From contig JAEPNV010000007.1 of assembly GCA_017643215.1 (NCBI GenBank), forward strand, positions 62,001 to 126,000: a DNA stretch of 64,000 nucleotides. Reading direction: 5' to 3'. The notes beneath the pieces are model-generated. The model had not been told where the DNA came from and searched no databases. It was given only the letters and a program-made list of their open reading frames with translations. Of the stretch, positions 18,126-27,089 are shown piece after piece; within the stretch, counting starts at the first letter, position 1; the number at the start of each line of letters is the position of its first letter. Both the position numbers and the translations under genes were made by a program. This DNA is from Roseibium sp. GTDB lineage: Bacteria > Pseudomonadota > Alphaproteobacteria > Rhizobiales > Stappiaceae.

Positions 18126-19154
18126 TCAGGCGGTTTGGAAATGTTGGTTTTGCGTGGACACGGGCACACCACGCGTCGTTGAGTATTCGGAGTGCAAGGT
18201 TTTTCCGGGAAACACGCGCGCAAAGGCAGCGTTCGCGGCGGTGGCGGCTTCCGCAAAGCCGGTCAGGATCAAATTCAGCTTGCCCGGGTAACGTGCCACA
18301 TCACCAATGGCATAAATGCCCGACCGTGAGGTTTCGCAGGTCTTGGCATCGACTGGTATGGTTTTTCCGTCAATGTGAACGCCCCAGTCCGCGAGCGGCC
18401 CAAGGTCGCCGGACAGGCCGAAGAGCGCCAGCAGTGCGTCCGCACCAATGCGTTTAGCGTTGCCGCCGATCCGGCCGATATTTACCGCTCGGAGGTGTCC
18501 ATCCACACCGTCCAGCCCGACCAGCTGATAGGGCGTTTCAACCTGAATGCGAGGATCGGCTTGCATGGCGGCCACGGCGGCGGGAAGTGCGCGAAACGTG
18601 TCGCGTCGGTGAACCACCGTCACCGATTGTGCGACCTCGGCCAGCGACAAAGCCCAATCGACCGCGCTGTCACCGCCACCGGCGATCAACAACCGTTTTC
18701 CGGCGAACCTATCGCGCCGGCCAACATGGTAAAAGACACTCTTGTTCTCAAAGGCGCGAATGCCCTCGAGCGGCGGACGGTTGGGACCAAAAGCGCCTGC
18801 CCCGGCGGCCAGAAGAACGGCTCGAGCGAAGACCTTCCGGCTGCCGGATGTCGTGACAACGAAGGTGCCGTCTGAGGTCTCCGAGCACGCCTGCGCATGG
18901 TGCCCGAGGATGTAGTTCGGTTCATACGGCTCGGCTTGCGCCAACAGGTCGTCCACCAGGGCGTCCGCCCGTATTTTCGACCGGCCGGGAATGTCGTAGA
19001 TCGGCTTTTCCGGATAGAGCGCAGTCAATTGACCGCCCGGGTCGGCCAACCCATCGATGACCGCGGTCCGCATGCCGAGCTGACCGCAGGCGAACACGGC
19101 GAAAAGCCCGACGGGACCGGCGCCAACAATCGCTACATCGACATTGACGGTCAT
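18126..19154 (-). CDS. Ferredoxin-NADP(+) reductase, thioredoxin-reductase-like type
   Basis: FAD flavoprotein that moves electrons between NADP(H) and ferredoxin. The FAD Rossmann motif is AIVGAGPVGLFAVF (residues 8-21), the NADP motif is IAGGGDSAVDWAL, and the C-terminal block AIGDVARYPGKLNLILTGFAEAA is characteristic of the TrxR-like FNR family. The redox CxxC of true thioredoxin reductase is absent from the middle of the protein. It overlaps the oxidoreductase gene by 4 bp, and a ferredoxin gene ends the same operon, so a complete NADPH-FNR-ferredoxin-molybdoenzyme chain is encoded together. Confidence 0.92.
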   Translation of the reverse strand: MTVNVDVAIVGAGPVGLFAVFACGQLGMRTAVIDGLADPGGQLTALYPEKPIYDIPGRSKIRADALVDDLLAQAEPYEPNYILGHHAQACSETSDGTFVVTTSGSRKVFARAVLLAAGAGAFGPNRPPLEGIRAFENKSVFYHVGRRDRFAGKRLLIAGGGDSAVDWALSLAEVAQSVTVVHRRDTFRALPAAVAAMQADPRIQVETPYQLVGLDGVDGHLRAVNIGRIGGNAKRIGADALLALFGLSGDLGPLADWGVHIDGKTIPVDAKTCETSRSGIYAIGDVARYPGKLNLILTGFAEAATAANAAFARVFPGKTLHSEYSTTRGVPVSTQNQHFQTA

Positions 19155-21187
19155 TCGGCAGCCTCCTGGACGACCAGATCGACCTCCATCGAATGGACGC
19201 AGGTTGCTTCGCCGATATCGCTTTTTTCACCCTTGTGAAGGACGTTGATGTTGGAGGCAGAGGGCTCGGCATTCGGCCAACGGCCCTTGTAAACAACGCC
19301 CATCCCCGGCTGGGTGAGTTCACTCACGTCAACGGTGACGGGCAAACTGCCGACATCATTTGCCAGGGTAACCTTATCTCCGGTCTTTAGACCGCGAGCA
19401 GTCGCATCGTGAGGATGAACAAGAACCAGGATTTTGCCGATCTGGCGTTGAACACCCCGATCGTTTGCGTAGGACGAATTCATCTGCCACTTGGATGCCG
19501 GTGACAGGATCCTCAGCCGCCCCGGTGCGGTCTGTTCGTCCGCGTGGGGCTCGGGTACACGAGGTAACCCGTCGGCTTCAGCCGTCTCGGAAGCGATCTC
19601 GATTTTCCCTGATGGTGTTGGAAAGCCATCCGGAAACTGCATGCGTGGTTTGTCGAAAACCTGAACCGTACCCGCCTTCGCAAGCTCGGCAAAGCCTCCA
19701 CGATACGGTGTCATCGCAAGAATACGGGACAACAGTTCGTCATCACTCTCGTGAAGAAGCGGTTCTTCAAGGCCCATTTTTGAGGCCAGACGCCGGAAGA
19801 TTTCCTGATTGGGCAACGCGTCGCCCGGCGGATCTTGGATTTTCACCTGCGCAGACAGAGTGTGGTGGAAATAGGGTGCGACGATATCGTCGAACTCGAG
19901 AAAATTTGCCGCCGGAAGAACGATATCTGCATACGCAACGGTGTCGGTCGGGAAGACGTCGCAGGTGACCGTGAAAAGGTCCTCGCGTTCCAGCGTTTTC
20001 CGAAGGCGCCCTTGATCGGGCGACGAGGCAAGCGGGTTGCAGTTCCACGTGAATAAGGCAGCCGACCGGTCGCCGTCTTCAAGGGTTGCGGCAAGATCCA
20101 TGTGGCTGACCGACGATGTGCCCTGGGCCACGTGGGCCGCAGTTGCCGAATCCATATCGATGCCGCGAGTGCCTGGCCCGTTCATGTAACAATACCCGGT
20201 GCCCGGCTTTCCGATCTGGCCCGTCCCAGCAACAAGCGCCAGGATGGACCGAAACGCATTTCCGCCACGCGCAGTGCGCTGCATTCCCTGCCCAAGCCAA
20301 ATCATGGACGGCCCTTTGGCGAAGGCGATCCCAGTCTCAATGACTTGTTCGGGTGTCAGGCCGGTTTTTCCGGCTGTCGTTTCCGGATCTGCGGCATCAA
20401 CATCAGCTTCGATTTCCTCAAAGCCTTTCACAGTGTTTTCGATAAACTCCCGATCGAGCAGCTGATGCGTTTTGGCAACGTGGAGCAGCCCGAAGGCGAG
20501 CGCTGCATCTGTACCCGGGCGGAGCTGCAAATGGGTTTCGGCGATGTCTTGGGCGGTCCCGGTCACAATCGGATCGATCACAATCACTTTTGCTGTTGCA
20601 TCGCGCAGCCAGGCTTTGTGCATGTGCGGCGCCGAATGTGACGGGTTCGCCCCCCAAACCAAAATGGTTGCGGCATCCTTCAACGTTTCAGGATCAAATC
20701 CATCCAGTGAATCGCCGACCGTATAGTCAAGTGCGAGGTGTCCCGCCTTGTTGCAAACCGTGTCCGGATCGACTTCCGTAGCACCAATATGGGAGAAGAA
20801 CCGAAGGGGATACCAGCCGGCAATCAGACCAACTGTTCCGGTGTAGTGCGCATGAACAATTGTGTCATGTCGCCCTCCGTCGATAATCTCCTTTAGCCGG
20901 CTTGCTATAGTTCCAAGCGCTTTGTCCCAGGAGATCGGCTCGAAGGCTCCCTCGCCCTTTTTGCCGGTCCTTTTCAGCGGCCGTGTCAAACGATTGTTCG
21001 GTTGGCGCCAAACCCCGTTGTAGGCGATAGCGCATTTTCCGCACAAGACGCCCTTTGCAATGTGATGATCCGGATCGCCGAGGATCTTGCGAACGTGTCC
21101 ATCGTCGACGGCCGCCACAATTCCGCAGGCGTCATAGCAATCCCGAGGACACGTGGTCTTGATCATCTTGCGAGTTGGCTTGGACAT
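19151..21187 (-). CDS. Molybdopterin oxidoreductase with N-terminal [4Fe-4S] motif
   Basis: Cytoplasmic bis-MGD molybdo- or tungsto-enzyme of the DMSO reductase family, 678 residues. A 4Fe-4S site is formed from C13, C17, C21 and the C49/C52 pair (CPRDCYDAC and GVLCGKC). C145 in DPDTVCNKAGHLAL sits where the metal-ligand cysteine is found in several anaerobic-dehydrogenase-like members. The C-terminal MGD-binding domain contains SPASKWQMNSSYANDRGV and HPHDATARGLKTGDKV. There is no Tat signal, so it works in the cytoplasm. No second-subunit or membrane-anchor gene is nearby; electrons most likely pass through the ferredoxin and reductase of the operon. The oxidised substrate is unknown. Confidence 0.88.
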   Translation of the reverse strand: MSKPTRKMIKTTCPRDCYDACGIVAAVDDGHVRKILGDPDHHIAKGVLCGKCAIAYNGVWRQPNNRLTRPLKRTGKKGEGAFEPISWDKALGTIASRLKEIIDGGRHDTIVHAHYTGTVGLIAGWYPLRFFSHIGATEVDPDTVCNKAGHLALDYTVGDSLDGFDPETLKDAATILVWGANPSHSAPHMHKAWLRDATAKVIVIDPIVTGTAQDIAETHLQLRPGTDAALAFGLLHVAKTHQLLDREFIENTVKGFEEIEADVDAADPETTAGKTGLTPEQVIETGIAFAKGPSMIWLGQGMQRTARGGNAFRSILALVAGTGQIGKPGTGYCYMNGPGTRGIDMDSATAAHVAQGTSSVSHMDLAATLEDGDRSAALFTWNCNPLASSPDQGRLRKTLEREDLFTVTCDVFPTDTVAYADIVLPAANFLEFDDIVAPYFHHTLSAQVKIQDPPGDALPNQEIFRRLASKMGLEEPLLHESDDELLSRILAMTPYRGGFAELAKAGTVQVFDKPRMQFPDGFPTPSGKIEIASETAEADGLPRVPEPHADEQTAPGRLRILSPASKWQMNSSYANDRGVQRQIGKILVLVHPHDATARGLKTGDKVTLANDVGSLPVTVDVSELTQPGMGVVYKGRWPNAEPSASNINVLHKGEKSDIGEATCVHSMEVDLVVQEAAE

Positions 21188-21213
21188 CTTAGGCCTCTGG
21201 TTTTGAAGGTCAG

Positions 21214-22314
21214 TTAATCAATCCGGCGTCCAGTGCTTCGATCGAAGGCAAGAACACGGTCGAGCGCGAGTTCGACCCCGACTGTTGCACCACGCGAAAA
21301 CGCTTGCGCCTTTGCCGCGGAAAGGGTCGCCCGAAGTTGAATTTCGCTGGCCTTTAGCGTCACTGCGGACCGCATGCCGAGCGGCTCGATATCCAAGACC
21401 TCAGCACGAATCGCACTATTATTTGGATGTTCGATTCGAATGTGCTCCGGTCGAATCCCGGCTTCGAACTCGCCATCGATGTCTGCAAATCCGGGAGCTG
21501 TGATAAAACTGGCGCCTAGGAGGTCCAAACGACGGTCGGACATCGTGGCACACGCTGTCGCTGGTATCAGGTTGATCTCGGGTGCACCGACAAACCGGGC
21601 CACGTCCCGGTCCGCCGGCGCATCGTAGATATCCTGCGGACTTGCGACCTGACGGACTTCACCATCAACCAGCATCACAATGGTATCCGCGACAGCAAGC
21701 GCTTCCTGGAAATCGGGTGTGGCCAGCAGGAAAGAGTAGCCATGCTCCTGTTGAAGCCGTTTCAATTCGGTTCGCAGCTCGACACGGAGCATGGCATCGA
21801 GGCTTGACAGTGGCTCGTCGAGCAAAAACAACTTCGGCTCACGAACCAGAGCCCGGCCAAGGGCCACCCGTTGACGTTCGCCGCCACTCATGGTCTTCGG
21901 CAGACGCTTCAGCACGTGACCAATTCGCAAAGTACCGGCAACCGCATGCACCCGCTGATCGATGGCGTCGCGGGGCACGTTCCGGACCTTCAGGGGATTT
22001 GAGACGTTCTCATAGCCGGTCTTATTCGGATAGAGTGCGAGATTGTCGAAGATCATCGCAACGTCACGGTCCTTGGGCTGCAGGCCGTCAGCATCCACGC
22101 CGTTCAAGAGCACTGAACCTTCATCGGTATCTTCCAGGCCCGCGGCGATCCGCAACGTGGTTGTTTTGCCTGCTCCCGCCGCTCCAAGAAGGACGACAAA
22201 TGCGCCTGAGGGAACGTTAAGGCTCACATTCTTCAATGCCGGCCTGTTTCCAAACGATCGAGACACTCCGCTCATGTGCAACGCGGCGGCCGAGGTGGTC
22301 GAATGCGCGTTCAT
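21214..22314 (-). CDS. ABC importer ATPase (MalK/UgpC type) with altered H-loop
   Basis: Nucleotide-binding subunit of the operon's CUT1-type importer, 366 residues. Walker A is GAAGAGKTT, the signature TMSGGERQRVALGRAL and Walker B FLLDEPLSSLD are canonical, but the switch histidine of the H-loop (normally THDQ) is replaced: the segment reads LLATPDFQEALAVAD. A C-terminal TOBE/OB region follows (EFEAGIRPEHIRIEH). It is paired with a second, different ATPase encoded directly upstream with a 4-bp overlap, pointing to a heterodimer. Altered H-loops usually mean one ATP site hydrolyses slowly or not at all. Confidence 0.9.
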   Translation of the reverse strand: MNAHSTTSAAALHMSGVSRSFGNRPALKNVSLNVPSGAFVVLLGAAGAGKTTTLRIAAGLEDTDEGSVLLNGVDADGLQPKDRDVAMIFDNLALYPNKTGYENVSNPLKVRNVPRDAIDQRVHAVAGTLRIGHVLKRLPKTMSGGERQRVALGRALVREPKLFLLDEPLSSLDAMLRVELRTELKRLQQEHGYSFLLATPDFQEALAVADTIVMLVDGEVRQVASPQDIYDAPADRDVARFVGAPEINLIPATACATMSDRRLDLLGASFITAPGFADIDGEFEAGIRPEHIRIEHPNNSAIRAEVLDIEPLGMRSAVTLKASEIQLRATLSAAKAQAFSRGATVGVELALDRVLAFDRSTGRRID

Positions 22315-23432
22315 GCCGCGGCTCCCAGTATCGGGGAAAGCGACAGGTTTCGATCTGTCTCGCCGGAAAACAAAACGATGTGGTCGGCAGGAATTCGAAG
22401 GACGACTTCGTCGCCCCTTGCCGGGCGATCCGCTGCTGGCACAACGACATCTAGGCTCTTGTTTCCAGATCTCACCGTGACAATGGCTTCAGGCCCACGC
22501 GGCTCGACCGATGACACAATGCCGGTCACGCCCGGATGTCCGGGACGGGTGATCATTATGTTCTCTGGGCGTATCCCGAAGATGACAGGCTCGCCGTGAC
22601 CAGGCGCAACACCCGCAAACCGGCTGGGAAGCGGAACCTGTAATTGATCGGAAATGAAAGAAATAGCCGGCCCGTCGCGGCGGATTTCGCCGCGAACCAG
22701 ATTCATCGATGGGGAGCCGATGAAACCGGCGACAAAGACATGCGCCGGATCACCATAAACCGTTGATGTGCGATCGTATTGCCGGATCTTGCCGGCGCTC
22801 ATGACGGCGATCCGATCGGCAAGGGAAAGCGCTTCGGTCTGATCGTGCGTTACGTAGATGATGGTGAGCCCGATCTTACCCTGAAGACGGCGCAACTCCC
22901 GCCGCATCGCCTGACGTGCCTCCGCTTCCAAGTTCGACAGGGGTTCGTCAAGAAGCAAGATCGCAGGCTGTGTTACGAGTGTCCGCCCGATCGCGACCCG
23001 CTGAAGCTGCGACCCGCCAAGATATGCCGCTTTTTCCTTGAGCAGGCTGGAAAGCCCCAGGAGTTCAGCCGCCTCTCCGACCCGGCGCGTGATTTCGCTG
23101 CGCGGAAGACCGCCGATTTCAAGCCCAAAGGAGAGGTTTTTTGCGACTGTCATATGGGTGAAGACGGCATAGTCCTGGAACACAAGGCCGATATTCCGTT
23201 TGCCAGGCGCCAAGCCGATGACCGAACGGCCATCGATATGGATGTCGCCGGCTGTCGGCTCTTCCAGACCAACAATCATATTGAGGGTGGTGGACTTGCC
23301 GCAGCCTGACGGACCAAGCAGTGCGACAGTTTCGCCGCGTTCGACGGTGAGGTCGATGCCATCCACGGCGACCACATCCCCGCCGTCATACTCCTTGCGC
23401 AGTGCGACAAGCTCGAGTTTGGGCTGGGTCAT
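22311..23432 (-). CDS. ABC importer ATPase (MalK/UgpC type) with altered signature motif
   Basis: Second nucleotide-binding subunit of the importer, 373 residues. Walker A GPSGCGKSTT, Walker B LLLDEPLSNLE and the H-loop YVTHDQTEALSLAD are intact, whereas the usual LSGGQ signature reads YLGGSQLQRVAIGRTL. The C-terminal TOBE region has FGIRPENIMITRP. Together with the neighbouring ATPase the two sequences complement each other: one keeps the hydrolytic residues and the other keeps the signature, so a heterodimer would have one consensus and one degenerate ATP site. The gene overlaps the permease gene by 4 bp. Confidence 0.9.
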   Translation of the reverse strand: MTQPKLELVALRKEYDGGDVVAVDGIDLTVERGETVALLGPSGCGKSTTLNMIVGLEEPTAGDIHIDGRSVIGLAPGKRNIGLVFQDYAVFTHMTVAKNLSFGLEIGGLPRSEITRRVGEAAELLGLSSLLKEKAAYLGGSQLQRVAIGRTLVTQPAILLLDEPLSNLEAEARQAMRRELRRLQGKIGLTIIYVTHDQTEALSLADRIAVMSAGKIRQYDRTSTVYGDPAHVFVAGFIGSPSMNLVRGEIRRDGPAISFISDQLQVPLPSRFAGVAPGHGEPVIFGIRPENIMITRPGHPGVTGIVSSVEPRGPEAIVTVRSGNKSLDVVVPAADRPARGDEVVLRIPADHIVLFSGETDRNLSLSPILGAAA

Positions 23433-24289
23433 CGTTTCACCGCTCCAAATGTCATGCCGCGCGCAAGATGGTTCTGGATGAGGAAACCGGCGATCACGAG
23501 CGGAATCATAGCCAGAACGGCGAGTGCAGCCTGGACGCCATAAAGTGTGCCTGCCGTGGCAGTCACATATTTGGCGAGGCGGACGGGAATGGTTTCAATC
23601 GTGGTGTAGGAAAGCACCAGAGCGAAAAGAAACTCGGACCAGTTGAGGATGAAGATGAACAGCGTGGTCGCGAACAACCCGCCCTTGATCAGAGGGATCG
23701 TGACGGTCAAATGGGCTTTAACCCGGGTCATCCCGTCAATCATTGCCGCTTCTTCAACCTCCTTCGGCACTTCGTCCACGAAGCTTTTCAGCATCCAAGT
23801 GGAGAAGGGCAGCGTGACGGCAATGTAAATTGCAATCAGCCCGAAGTAGGTGTCGATCAGTCCGATCGTCGAAAATATAATTACGAATGGCACGGCAATA
23901 GCCGCCGGAGGAAACATCCGGCCGGAGAGAATGACCAGGGGTGTCGCGCGTCCGCCGCCGCTGTATCGGGAAATGGCGATGGCCGCGGCAAGGCCGATGC
24001 CGACGGACAAAGCGGTCGCGACAATTGACGCCAGCAAGGAACCGAAGACAGCCTGCGTCGCCGCTTCACTCACGCCGCCAACCCCATAAACCCCAAGAGC
24101 TTCGGGATCGAACAACGTGCGGAAGTTCACCAGCGTCGGTTCGCCAGGCACCCAAATCGCCGGGACGGCGTTCCAGTCGGTGGGCGGTTTGATGGCGGTC
24201 ATCACGATCCAGAAGACGGGGAACAGAGTGACGATCACAGCCAGCGCCAAAACCAGAGCGAGCGGCATGGTAAGCGGACGGTCGGACAT
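23429..24289 (-). CDS. ABC importer permease (CUT1/MalG type)
   Basis: Inner-membrane channel subunit of 286 residues with about six hydrophobic segments. The cytoplasmic EAA loop that contacts the ATPase is EEAAMIDGMTRVKAHLTVTIPL. ATG 24289 makes a TGATG junction with the preceding permease stop; a longer open frame upstream is a shadow inside that permease gene. The C-terminal NHLARGMTFGAVKR is typical of MalG-type partners. It functions with the permease, two ATPases and Tat-dependent binding protein of the same operon. Confidence 0.92.
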   Translation of the reverse strand: MSDRPLTMPLALVLALAVIVTLFPVFWIVMTAIKPPTDWNAVPAIWVPGEPTLVNFRTLFDPEALGVYGVGGVSEAATQAVFGSLLASIVATALSVGIGLAAAIAISRYSGGGRATPLVILSGRMFPPAAIAVPFVIIFSTIGLIDTYFGLIAIYIAVTLPFSTWMLKSFVDEVPKEVEEAAMIDGMTRVKAHLTVTIPLIKGGLFATTLFIFILNWSEFLFALVLSYTTIETIPVRLAKYVTATAGTLYGVQAALAVLAMIPLVIAGFLIQNHLARGMTFGAVKR

Positions 24290-25257
24290 CAGCCGCGTGC
24301 CTCCAGGAGCTGATTGCGCACCGGAGTGAGCAAAAGATGGACAAGACCGAGCGTTCCGATCAGCACAAGAAACGCGGCTGCAGCGCCGTAGGCGAGCTGA
24401 AAATCGTTGAAGGCGAGCTTGTAGATGTAAAGACTTATGGTTTCGGTCGACGAGCCGGGTCCCCCACGGGTCAACATGAACACTTCGTCGAAGAGCTTGA
24501 TGATTTCCATCGCGCGTATGACGAACGCAATCACGATCACCGGCAGCAGCATCGGCAGCACCACGCGCCAGAACACCTGTCGCGGGTTGGCGCCCAGAAT
24601 GACGGCAGCGCGAACCGGATTTTCCGGGACGGCGTTGAGACCGGAGAGCAGGATCAGGAAGAACAACGGCGTCCAGTGCCAGACTTCCGTGACCACAACC
24701 GTGATTTGGGCTGAAATTGCGCTTTTGAACCAATCGGGCGCAGCCCCTGCCCCGAGCGTGAGTTCAATCAGTTGATTGATCGGCCCATTCGATTGAAAGA
24801 GCATCCAAAACGTGTAGCCAACCACGACGGGCAGCACCATCATCGGCGTCAGCAGCATCGAAAACAGCAAAGCCTTGCCGCGAAACCGTCTCAGAAAAAG
24901 AACCGCGAGACCCAGTCCGATCAAAAACTCAAGCGACAAGCATACGACACCGAAGACAAGCGTCCGCAGCACGGCCTCGACAAATCGCGTGTCATAAACA
25001 AGTAGTTCCTCATAGTTGAACAACCCGATGAACTGGGCGGATGAAAGCGCACCGCGGGTCGGGGACCAATCGGTGAAGCTCATGTAGAACGCCACAAGCA
25101 GGGGAACGACCAGGACAAAAAGCGAGATCAACTGGCCGGGCAGGAGCAGCGTTCTGCCGAGCGCCTTGCGGCGTGTACCGCGCTTTTTCACCGCGTCCTT
25201 GGATGGAGCGGCCGGCAACGATACGTCGGAAGGTGCAATATCGGAGTGCGCGGTCAT
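24289..25257 (-). CDS. ABC importer permease (CUT1/MalF type)
   Basis: First permease of the operon, 322 residues, with an N-terminal cytoplasmic tail rich in Lys/Arg, about six membrane segments starting near residue 37 (TLLLPGQLISLFVLVVPLLVA), and an EAA-type loop (AVPENPVRAAVILGANPRQVFWRVVLPML) whose EAA reads RAA. The tail and the FMLTRGGPGSSTETISLYIYKLAF stretch are typical of MalF-like subunits. It lies 90 bp from the binding-protein gene, with a strong hairpin in between. Confidence 0.92.
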   Translation of the reverse strand: MTAHSDIAPSDVSLPAAPSKDAVKKRGTRRKALGRTLLLPGQLISLFVLVVPLLVAFYMSFTDWSPTRGALSSAQFIGLFNYEELLVYDTRFVEAVLRTLVFGVVCLSLEFLIGLGLAVLFLRRFRGKALLFSMLLTPMMVLPVVVGYTFWMLFQSNGPINQLIELTLGAGAAPDWFKSAISAQITVVVTEVWHWTPLFFLILLSGLNAVPENPVRAAVILGANPRQVFWRVVLPMLLPVIVIAFVIRAMEIIKLFDEVFMLTRGGPGSSTETISLYIYKLAFNDFQLAYGAAAAFLVLIGTLGLVHLLLTPVRNQLLEARG

Positions 25258-25303
25258 CGGTTCACCGGGTGAGGATTGGGCGTCATGGCAACAGGATTAA
25301 GGT

Positions 25304-25336
25304 GCCGATCGTGACCCGCTGCGGGCCACGATCGGC
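25304..25336 (-). terminator. Intercistronic hairpin after the binding-protein gene
   Basis: Inverted repeat with ten paired bases, one mismatch and four more pairs around a three-base loop (arms 25304-25318 and 25322-25336). It begins 11 bp beyond the stop codon of the binding-protein gene in the transcript direction and no T-run follows, so it looks like an mRNA-stabilising or partial-attenuation element rather than a full terminator. That such elements raise binding-protein levels is known from malE-malF; its action here is inference. Confidence 0.6.
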
Positions 25337-25347
25337 GCGCCAGGGTG

Positions 25348-26907
25348 TTACACCCAGCCGTCCGCCCCGCTGGCCTTCTTGATTGGGCCGGCAAGGTTTT
25401 TGGCGAGAGCCATCCACGATGCCTTGACCTTGTCGCGTCCAACGCGGCGGGTGATGCGGTCGACCGAACGGGCCGCATCATCGAGCGCTTCTTTGGGCGA
25501 CTTGGCGCCGGTCATGCAGGCATGGATCTCCTTGTCGAGAGCATCCTGGTATTCGAAGCCACCCGGCAAACAGAAGTCCGGCACGGTGTTGACCATATTG
25601 TCGTACAATGTCTCCAGATACGGGGTGCCATAGGTATCGACGAGCCGCGGCGTCGGATCCTTCATGTGGTTCACCCGATAAGGATCAGAGTAACCTCCAA
25701 GATAGGGAATGGCATCAGCGCCGATTGTCGGCGATGTCATCCATTGCGCATAGGCATAAGCAAGTTCGGGATTGGCCGAATATTTTGACACCGCATAGCC
25801 GTAGCCCCAGCAGAACAGCCCGGCGTGGAGTTCCGTTCCATCGGCGAGTGTGTCTGAAGGCATGACCGTCGCTGCGATTTTGCCGTGTGTCGCCGGACCG
25901 GTCTTCGGATTCATCGAGTACTTATAGCCCGATGGCCAGACGATGTTCATGAAGCCCTCGCCGCGGCCGAACGAATTGTAGTTCGATGACCAGGTGAAAG
26001 AAAACGCATCGGGATGGAGATATGCGTTCATTGCGAGCATGTCTTCGAGGGCGGCAAGGCCTTCATCCGAGTTGAACGTCGGGTTCATATCGCCGTCGAA
26101 ATACAGGCGGCCTTTTGACATCAACCGCTGCATAAACATCCACTTCACATAGTACCGGGAACGATATTCCAGGCTTCCGAAGAAATTGTTCTCCGGATCA
26201 TGCATGAACGAAGCGATTTCGTAATACTGTTTCCAGGTTTTCGGCATCGTCAGCGGATAACCGAATTTGTCCTCGAACTCCTTGGCCTTGGCTTCGATAT
26301 AGTCGCCGCGCCCGATCAACGTGATCTGATCGCCGTCATTCAACAGACCGGCAACGCGGCCGTTGTAGAGTTGCGCGTGGTGGCTTGCCGGAAAGACAAC
26401 GCCAAAATCGGGATTGAACAGTTCCGGATTGTAGGTCTCCGTCCATTCCGTGAGATCGTAGATGACGCCGGAATCGATCCAGTCCGGGTAGGACATGGCG
26501 GTCGGCATCATCACATCATAGCGGCCGGTCTTTGCGACCGCTTCCTGCATGCCTTTCGTGTGAACAACCTCATCCGGCTCTTCGATGAACTCAAGCGCAA
26601 TGCCCAGTTCGTTTTGCCACTTGTCGACATAAGGTGTCATGTTGCCGATTGATCCTGTCGGGATCAAAAGCGTGAGGGTCTTCTTTTCAGCCTTGGCGGC
26701 CATTTCCTTTGCAAGTTCCCACGCCCGTTCCTCCGGCCCCGCGATGGCGGCAAGCGCCTTCGATGCACCGAGCGGCGACTGAACGATAAAGTTGGCAACT
26801 GCGGTCGACACGCCGAGCGCCGCCATCCGCGACATGAATGTACGCCGGCTTATACTTCCTACATCCAATTTTGTGGCCTCAGACTGGAGTTTATCTCTAT
26901 TTGACAT
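25348..26907 (-). CDS. Tat-exported extracellular solute-binding protein (family 1)
   Basis: Periplasmic receptor of the importer, 519 residues, longer than typical sugar-binding proteins. The N-terminus has a twin-arginine motif (ISRRTFMSRMAALGVSTAVANFIV), so the protein is probably exported folded by Tat. The mature part has the cluster 1 solute-binding pattern (LIPTGSIGNMTPYVDKWQNELGI; KTGRYDVMMPTAMSYPDW; YAYAQWMTSPTIGADAI). It opens the 12.7-kb operon and faces the MocR regulator gene. CUT1-type importers mostly carry sugars, but the enzymes downstream suggest an amine, amide or N-containing solute; ligand unknown. Confidence 0.88.
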   Translation of the reverse strand: MSNRDKLQSEATKLDVGSISRRTFMSRMAALGVSTAVANFIVQSPLGASKALAAIAGPEERAWELAKEMAAKAEKKTLTLLIPTGSIGNMTPYVDKWQNELGIALEFIEEPDEVVHTKGMQEAVAKTGRYDVMMPTAMSYPDWIDSGVIYDLTEWTETYNPELFNPDFGVVFPASHHAQLYNGRVAGLLNDGDQITLIGRGDYIEAKAKEFEDKFGYPLTMPKTWKQYYEIASFMHDPENNFFGSLEYRSRYYVKWMFMQRLMSKGRLYFDGDMNPTFNSDEGLAALEDMLAMNAYLHPDAFSFTWSSNYNSFGRGEGFMNIVWPSGYKYSMNPKTGPATHGKIAATVMPSDTLADGTELHAGLFCWGYGYAVSKYSANPELAYAYAQWMTSPTIGADAIPYLGGYSDPYRVNHMKDPTPRLVDTYGTPYLETLYDNMVNTVPDFCLPGGFEYQDALDKEIHACMTGAKSPKEALDDAARSVDRITRRVGRDKVKASWMALAKNLAGPIKKASGADGWV

Positions 26908-27089
26908 GGTTCGTTTCCCGTTTAAGTGATCCAGCCCTTGAATAACTGGTCATATTTTGACGTTTGAACGCGACCGAGTTGCTTCAAATCTGTATCGACA
27001 AAATGGGTTTATCTATTTCATCAGCGCGCATGCACTGTAGCTCGCGCTCACGATTTCTTTTCTGAACGTCGCGTGGCCAGAATTTATGC

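Noticed and set aside
18126-19154. Thioredoxin reductase
   Set aside because: The CxxC redox motif is missing and the C-terminal AIGDVARYPGK block marks a ferredoxin-NADP reductase.
24290-24733. N-terminal extension of the MalG-type permease frame
   Set aside because: It lies fully inside the upstream permease gene; ATG 24289 gives a normal family start with a TGATG junction.
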